Shown piece after piece: positions 58,091 to 64,000 of a stretch of 64,000 bases of DNA. Location: contig DF237054.1 in assembly GCA_000708835.1 (NCBI GenBank), positions 1 to 64,000 of the forward strand, read 5' to 3'. Position 1 is the stretch's first letter. The number at the start of each line of letters is the position of its first letter. This stretch comes from Klebsormidium nitens. Taxonomy: Eukaryota; Streptophyta; Klebsormidiophyceae; Klebsormidiales; Klebsormidiaceae. The notes under the pieces are model-generated. The model worked only from the letters and a program-made list of their open reading frames with translations. It was not told the origin of the DNA and searched no databases. Made by a program: the position numbers and the translations under genes.

Positions 58091-59996
58091 GTAGCTGCAC
58101 TAAGTTGTGTCGAAGGTGCTGATGCGGAAGAAGATTGGGTTCTGCGTGAGTTGCGTTGCAGCAAATAACCGGCCTTGAGCGCCGCACCGGATTACATGCA
58201 TGAGAATTTTGCGTATCAATCCCTTAACGTAAGTTAAGAGAACATGCAATCCACCGCAAACTTAACGAAAGTTAACGAATTGACCCATGCATGCATGATT
58301 GCAACACAACATGCACATGTACGCCGCAGCACTTCAAAGCTTTGCACTGATCGAGCGATCGCATGCCAGTTTGATGCAATTGCCTCACACTCAGTATATG
58401 CGGGCCAATAATGATGCGCCTCCTTCCTTAATGATGGTACATCTGATCGACGTACAGTTGGCGTAGTATGTGTCCGGATTGAACATGCGTCACGCGTGTA
58501 CGGCGAGGTCTGGTAGCAAGCTGACACTCAGTAATTCACGTACCGACTTACGTGCAGGCTGCAAGGGGCATGTACTTCCGTGTATTGCATTTGCCAGGCA
58601 ACTCATTCTTAAGCACCTTATACTATGCCAGCACTTTTGCAATATGATCAGACGCACAGTTTAAAGAACGATTGCTTCGAGCGACGTGTATCAGTCGATC
58701 TGGCTTTTCGACTAGGATCGGACAAGCTAAGGCGTCACCTTTAACTTGCCTTGGTGACGATCTTTCATATACTGATCACTTACGACAGGAAGTCGCCATC
58801 TCCTTAATACGTTTTGCAGCTCTGGAGAATTCAACCGTCGTTACACTTCTAACAAAAATAAACCATTATCTGCCGAGCGACGATAAGGTAGTCCGATCGT
58901 CCTTTTCGCGGTCGGACCATCCCTTAAATAGCTCTTTTTAAACTCACGAAATCCTCGCTAGCAGTAACGTAAGCTTGCCGGTCGCTACACTCCGGACGCA
59001 GTTCTCATTGTTTTCAGTTGCGAGGCGATCAGGTGCACATCCTCTTTCTTTTGAAGAGAGTAGCCCCTAAACTTACAAATGCACAACCCTCACAGAAGCT
59101 CGGATTGCTACAAGAGGAACACTTGCAGCATTAAGTCTTCCATACTCACACGAACCATCTCAACTGGAGGCACGCTCAAGGGAAGGGGGATATGCTTGGA
59201 CGTCTTTGAGTGCAATAGGAGCCTTTTTCCAGTTCTCGAAGAACTCCTCAAAAGCGCCGGACTGCCCCTGCAGGATCAGAAATGTGCGTCCGACTTAGTA
59301 CTCGTCAGATACTGTCGAGCGGGCATGCTAGTGTGCAGCCCGTAGTCTACTGGTTGGTAAAGTTAATCCCAGAGAAGTGAAGAAGCAAATCTATTGCCAG
59401 AAACGGCACGCGTCAGGAGGGCCAAAAGGGTCAGAAGGGTCAGAAGGGCTCAAATGAAAAGAGAAACCGAGCGCATGCGAGGTCGGTGCACGCATGCACC
59501 TCACGAGATCAAGCGAGGAAGGGGAGAGATCTCTTGTCATGGCACGTGCAGACCTGTTGCTTCGAATGATCGGGCACAAATGGACAGAGAGGCACGCTCG
59601 AGGCACGTGCTCCTTTCACAAAGATGAACGGACTATGTACATTATTTGTTCCAAGGCAACTCCTCGTCCGACAAACAGAAAGGGTCGTAAGGTGAGCGAA
59701 GCTGGAGGGACGGATCAATCCGCAAAAAAGCAAGGGAAAAGCCGAAACAAAGCCCAAGGCACGTGTGCTGGACCTCGTGCCAGAACGGTCGTTTCAAGAC
59801 AAAAGCAATTCCTTGGCATCCGCTGACGTCAACGTATGAGAAGTAAAGAAACATAGAGGCAACGTGCTCAAAGTACGTGCGCAGTAAAACAGGACGGCCA
59901 ATAGGGCGAGGAAAGGTCGGAGAAGCAAGCCCGAGACTCGTGCCCCGACTGATAGAATGAAGAAAATGCGAAAGACGTTCCAGGGTTTTGAAACCC

Positions 59997-62900
59997 TTAA
60001 AACCTGAAACCCAGGCAAGAACGGATTCGGAGACACGTGCCCACCTTCAGAGCAGAGTCCAAGAACGCTACGACCAGCTGGCCGAGATAAGTCCTCAGGA
60101 GGCCCCGGCTGAACCCGGCGCTCGCGCCCGCGCACAGCGCCGCGGCCGCGCAGTTCAGCGGGTGCTGGCAGCAGCCCGAGAGGTTATCGTCCAATAAGTC
60201 CATATGGCCGTAGTCGGTGGCGACGAGCTCGTATGTCTGGTTGCCATAGCAGCCGAAGTAGTGGGCATAGCTTACGGCCGGGGGGACGCACGCGGGCGCA
60301 CCGGGAAAGATGGATCTGGCGCCGAGGCCGGAGCCGTAGAGGAGGGCGGGCGCGTTGAGGAAGGTGGAGTGAGGGGCGGAGCAATTGGAGGTCGGGGGCA
60401 GGCTGGGGGCCTGCAGAATAGAACTTGGTCCTTGGTCAATTGAAGCGAAAGTAAACAGGTGCCACATCCGCAACTTAAAAATCTGAAAACGGAGAGACGT
60501 TAAAGGCTGGAAACGTAAGAAGGCTGGAACATTCAATGCCGCTTACAAGTGGAAGTTGGCACTTGGAGTTAGGTAGTGAGAAGCCGCACACGAGTGCAGG
60601 ATTCGAAGATTGATGATTCTGGCGCCGGATATTCACGTGGCGGTCGGCCACGATTTGCTCGCGTTCGCTGCTAGGTTTAGTAGAAAAGTTCCATCAGGGA
60701 AGACTGGGAGCCTGAAGAGGGGGAGTCGATGGAGGTATACTTCGAAAAATGCTTCCAAGAGCCACACAAAGGTCCATCAAATCCGGCTCAGAAAGTCGAT
60801 TATCAAAGACGACTTTTGATCCAACCACCTTGGAAATCTGTTGACTTAGGGTGAAGCTACTTGGAGGCACCCAGTTGACCTAATAGGTCCATCGCTTACG
60901 ACTCGAAGTAGTTCGCTAGACCCTGAAACCCGAGATCCTAAAACCTTACCGTGGCATAAGGCCCCCCGTCGACTGGGTCGAGCCCCACGTAGGCTTGAAA
61001 GCTAACGTCCGTCGCCAACATGTTCTCTGCCAGGCCGGCCGCGACCTTGCCTCCCCGGCTGTGACCTGCAAGTTTCACAGCATCTTCTGTCTCCGCATCA
61101 AAGTGCTAGCTCTTTCAATCTTTCGTACATATCATTGAAGTGGGCTAAAGCATTCCTCAGTCTAGCCTTCTTTGTTGATATTGAACACCTGAGAGACAGG
61201 AATCTTACTGGTTCTTTCAATCTTTCGTCATTATTGAAGTGGGCCAAAGTATTTTTAAATTAGACTTGCTTCCAATTTTTCGTCATTTTTGAAGTGGGCT
61301 AAAGTATTCCTTGATCCAGCCTTCATTGTTAATGACCATACCTGTAAGGCAGGGGCAAGTTGGTCAAACTTCTGGGTGCACGTGTTTCTGTCTCGTTCAC
61401 GGATCAATCCGTCTTCTGTACTCAGGGTACCGTTTGTGGCTGATTCATTTGAGCAACAAGTTCTAAAGAGGAGTTACAAGAACCAATCAAACTGATGGCC
61501 ACTCCTCCAAGATGTGGTTGACATCAATGTGAAAGACCTTTGAGCTCTGTGAATGGTCACAAGGACGTTGTCTCCAAAGGCTTGGCTTCTTGATGAAGAC
61601 CGCGGGAACGAGCGACTTAGAACGAGCGACTTAGGACAAGCGGCTTAGCGGAGAGCAGGATTTTGAGGAAAGGGAAACCTATGAAAGTTTTCGTCAAGCC
61701 AAAATGTGAGCTAAACTTTCGAAAACGCCAAAGCTTCATGATCAAGTAGTACAGAAACTTCGGACTCAGAAGCAGGGCATCTTTCTCTCGTAACTGAAAG
61801 CAGCCGTTTGAACTCAAGCATCCTCACCGGCCAGAGCAACGCTACTGAAGTTGATGGCGACATTGGCAGGTAACACTAATGGAGCCCCGTCCGTCACCCA
61901 CTTGAAGACGTCGGCTGCGTTCTGAATCTCGACAAAAGCATCGGTTGTGGGGACGCAGAGTGTACACCCGGAGGGGAACAAGGACGTGTACATCTGCAGG
62001 GATTTGGAGATTGCTTTCTTTTCGGAGTCGATGCCAACTGATACTTGAATTGTTAACACTCGGAGACTATGAAAGCATGAAGATTGAAGGACGCCCTCCT
62101 TTCGCTGGACCCTGAAAGCCAACGCCCAAACGCTACAGCCACTCCTGTGACGGGGCTATTGTGACAGAATAATCTTTAACATTGCAGCTGATTGTCGGAA
62201 TGACAAAAGACTTTTGAAGTCCCTACTCTTCAGAGCGATGCATCCGTGCGCAAATCTTCTGAAAACCGGTTGTGAAGAGGCCCTGTCAGGAAGCTTCCTG
62301 CTGTTCATTGCTTCAGGGCTCGGAGACAATGGATCTTGTGGTTGAAACAAGATCAAATGAGATGCAAATGGATGCCAGCCGAAAATGCTAAGGATGTCAA
62401 GCAACATTTGAGGCACCGTATCAAGCGACTCTTCAGAGAAACACGCTGCTTAAATTATCTACGGCAGGCAGTCTTATGCAGTTGCAGCCTCCATAACTGC
62501 GTCATCCTTGCTCCTTTGTTCAGCTATCAGGCTCTTGAGCCAATCTACTCATAGAAGACCAATGCGCCAAACAAACACCTCGATCATTATGGAGTTCTCC
62601 AGAAGGCCTGTCCTCTCACCTGAGGGGCAATGACGATGTATCCCTGAGATGCAGTGTAGTTCAGAAGCGTGGAGTACCAGCCCGTGAACAGACTGGTACC
62701 GTGCTGCAACAGCAAGTAGCTAGCTGAGTTCTCTGGCCTTTGGTGGTGAAAGTATCCTGAGCCAAAGTATCCTGAGCCTCGCAGAAAACACTTGGGGAAC
62801 CACAGCTTAAAGCACATTGCCCATAAAGGACCCTGAATATCAAGTTTGTCAGACTCCTATTTGATGGGAGATGTCACGCAGTCTGGGAGCCCCGCAGTCT

Positions 62901-63286
62901 ACCAGATTTTGATAGAAGAGCTGTATTCTGCAGTTTGCCTCAGCCTTTCTCCAGAAAAACCTACTGACCCTGAACATGCTAACTGCAATGCTGTTCACTG
63001 GGCCATCTGATGAAGGACTGAGGGGACTAAGGTGCCATCGCGCAATGTCGCTCAAGCTCACCTGGAAAACCACGAGTGGATATGTCCCTTCTTCGATAGG
63101 CGCAGCGACTCTAAGAGTGATGTTCTGCTTCTGAGGATCCAGAACAGGGGTTAATTGTGTCTGCACCTGGATTGCCATCCCAGTGGCAGAAGAACCAATG
63201 TCTGTAGCAAAAGCATTCTGCAATGTAGCCAGTATCCCAAATGCTAGCAGAAAGCACGTTCCAGTGAGAAAAGCTCGACGTGCCAT
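59997..63286 (-). CDS. CLH: Chlorophyllase, 5 exons, about 334 aa
   Basis: Exons 63286-63062, 62703-62620, 61993-61828, 61065-60950, 60410-59997, in agreeing phases. Chlorophyllase cleaves the phytol ester of chlorophyll to give chlorophyllide. The family marks are a strand ending PLVVFQ next to HGTSLFTGWYSTLL, then YIVIAPQ, the nucleophile elbow GHSRGGK (catalytic Ser; split by intron 3), GLDPVDGGPYAT (catalytic Asp) and DYGHMDLLDD (catalytic His). All three triad residues are present, so the enzyme should be active. The start MARRAFLTGTCFLLAFGILA is strongly hydrophobic and looks like a signal peptide or membrane anchor rather than a typical chloroplast transit peptide. The last exon either runs to TAA at 59997 (tail VGTCLRIRSCLGFRF) or is spliced at an AAG followed by GTGGGC at 60045, with a last exon I cannot place. 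The family length (about 320-350) fits the first choice. Confidence 0.9.
61111..61345. repeat. Three-copy tandem repeat in chlorophyllase intron 3
   Basis: Copies begin at about 61111, 61213 and 61270 and share TTCAATCTTTCGT, then TTGAAGTGGGCTAAAG. Copies 1 and 3 extend further, through AGCCTTC…TTGTT to an ACCTG…CAGG end; copy 2 is shorter. All are in the intron between the exons at 61828-61993 and 60950-61065, and none contains coding sequence. Confidence 0.75.
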
Positions 63287-64000
63287 CTCCCTTGGAAATT
63301 CCCTCTTCTTGAGTGTCAGCAATGTTTGAGTCAATACAAGAAGCGAACAAGATCACCGCCAGCAAATCAGTTTAACGGTAGCACCCGCCAACTCAGTTCA
63401 ACTGACAATCCACCAGCTGCTACTGCCAGGCGTCAGCTCACTTGGATACCGCAACAAAGATCGCACCATCTTCAGTGTAGAAGCAACAAATATTAAATGG
63501 GTGTGTTGAGCTGCTACCATAGCTGCATAATGCAGCTCGCGAGAGATCCTCACATGGACGTTCACTTCCTTACCACAGCAGTGGTGGCACAAGCTAGCTA
63601 GCAGGTGGCAAGGGGTTTCCACAAACCTCGATCGCCCTGACTCTGAGCTGTCGACCGGCCCGGGCAACCCCTTGCTTGACGTTTCTAGACACGTTAGGGG
63701 TCGGCTGGACCTATAGCTGCGCAGAAACAGGCGCAAAGCTTGATGGTGACAATCGTTTTTAGAACCGGCACCAGCGGCATCCCTCTGGTTCTCCTCAAGG
63801 GAACCACCGAACTTCGAAGTCCTAACCCGGGTTTAGACCAGGTTCCAGAAGTTTCCCTGCGCAGGTTGCCAAGCAGCTCGAGGACTTCTGCCAGTGCAGG
63901 CAAGACACCCAGGCAAGAGTCGTAGTCAGGCGAGGGGTAAACTTGCCAAAGCAGGGCGCAGCATCGTGCATCCTTTGGAAGACAAGCGGACGCTGGATCT
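63287..64000. promoter_or_regulatory. Upstream region of chlorophyllase
   Basis: The promoter and 5' leader of the chlorophyllase gene should lie here. I cannot pick out a TATA box with confidence. Overlapping open frames on both strands near 63398-63925 have no motif. Confidence 0.35.

Larger units (their letters stand above)
56958..59996. other. Spacer between the helical gene and chlorophyllase
   Basis: Apart from the two plus-strand coiled-coil fragments listed separately, no gene is evident over 3 kb. A short GGTCAGAAGG repeat lies near 59427-59452. The right part should include the 3' end of the chlorophyllase gene. Confidence 0.45.

Noticed and set aside
59988-60197. Ala/Arg-rich plus-strand frame
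   Set aside because: Antisense shadow of the GC-rich last exon of chlorophyllase.
1-64000. CRISPR arrays, bacterial operons, rRNA and tRNA genes
   Set aside because: No direct-repeat/spacer pattern, no ribosome-binding-site operon structure and no convincing tRNA box or rRNA core seen; the tandem exon arrays are not CRISPRs because their units are coding starts with splice acceptors.

Overview
The window looks like nuclear DNA of a green-lineage eukaryote. Its genes are cut by GT-AG introns, and several belong to plant-type families: chlorophyllase, an RRM plus CCHC glycine-rich RNA-binding protein of RZ-1 type, a land-plant-type DNA-repair metallo-beta-lactamase, and an ER/secretory membrane protein of the Arabidopsis At5g58100 family. 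Balanced base composition, GC-rich third codon positions, small exons and divergence from angiosperm homologues suggest a streptophyte alga such as Klebsormidium. The organism is inference only.

Layout: 1-4080 is the relic of a DNA transposon (tnp2/DUF4218-like transposase on +, Ulp1-like protease exon on -). 4081-21957 is gene-poor and holds a helically phased 11-bp CGGAC repeat and a nested foldback element. 21958-36021 (-) is a 14-exon At5g58100-like gene. 36934-39376 (+) is WDR53. 40272-42341 (-) is ARPC3, with an exon that carries only the initiator ATG. 43039-45498 (+) is the RZ-1-type RNA-binding protein. 46686-52894 (-) is an SNM1/At1g19025-like nuclease gene. 54672-56957 (-) is a helical/coiled-coil gene, perhaps related to guanylate-binding proteins, with an in-frame TGA. 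59997-63286 (-) is chlorophyllase.

The genes share no single pathway (secretory membrane protein, actin branching, RNA binding, DNA repair, chlorophyll breakdown). Two pairs are divergent over short spacers of about 0.7-0.9 kb (At5g58100-like/WDR53 and ARPC3/RZ-1) and two pairs are convergent.

The most unusual structure is a recurrent one. At three exons in two unrelated genes, the 3' splice site plus the first part of the exon is repeated in tandem inside the upstream intron, with periods of about 129-193 bp and varying decay (lost AG, frameshifts, stops). One copy could be an in-frame 93-bp cassette exon. Simple tandem duplications also lie in three other introns, so local tandem duplication seems to be a general force here. 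The palindrome TGACGTCA occurs at least 12 times, where about one is expected.

Exon boundaries were set by hand from splice signals, phase and remembered family similarity. No alignment or database search was run.
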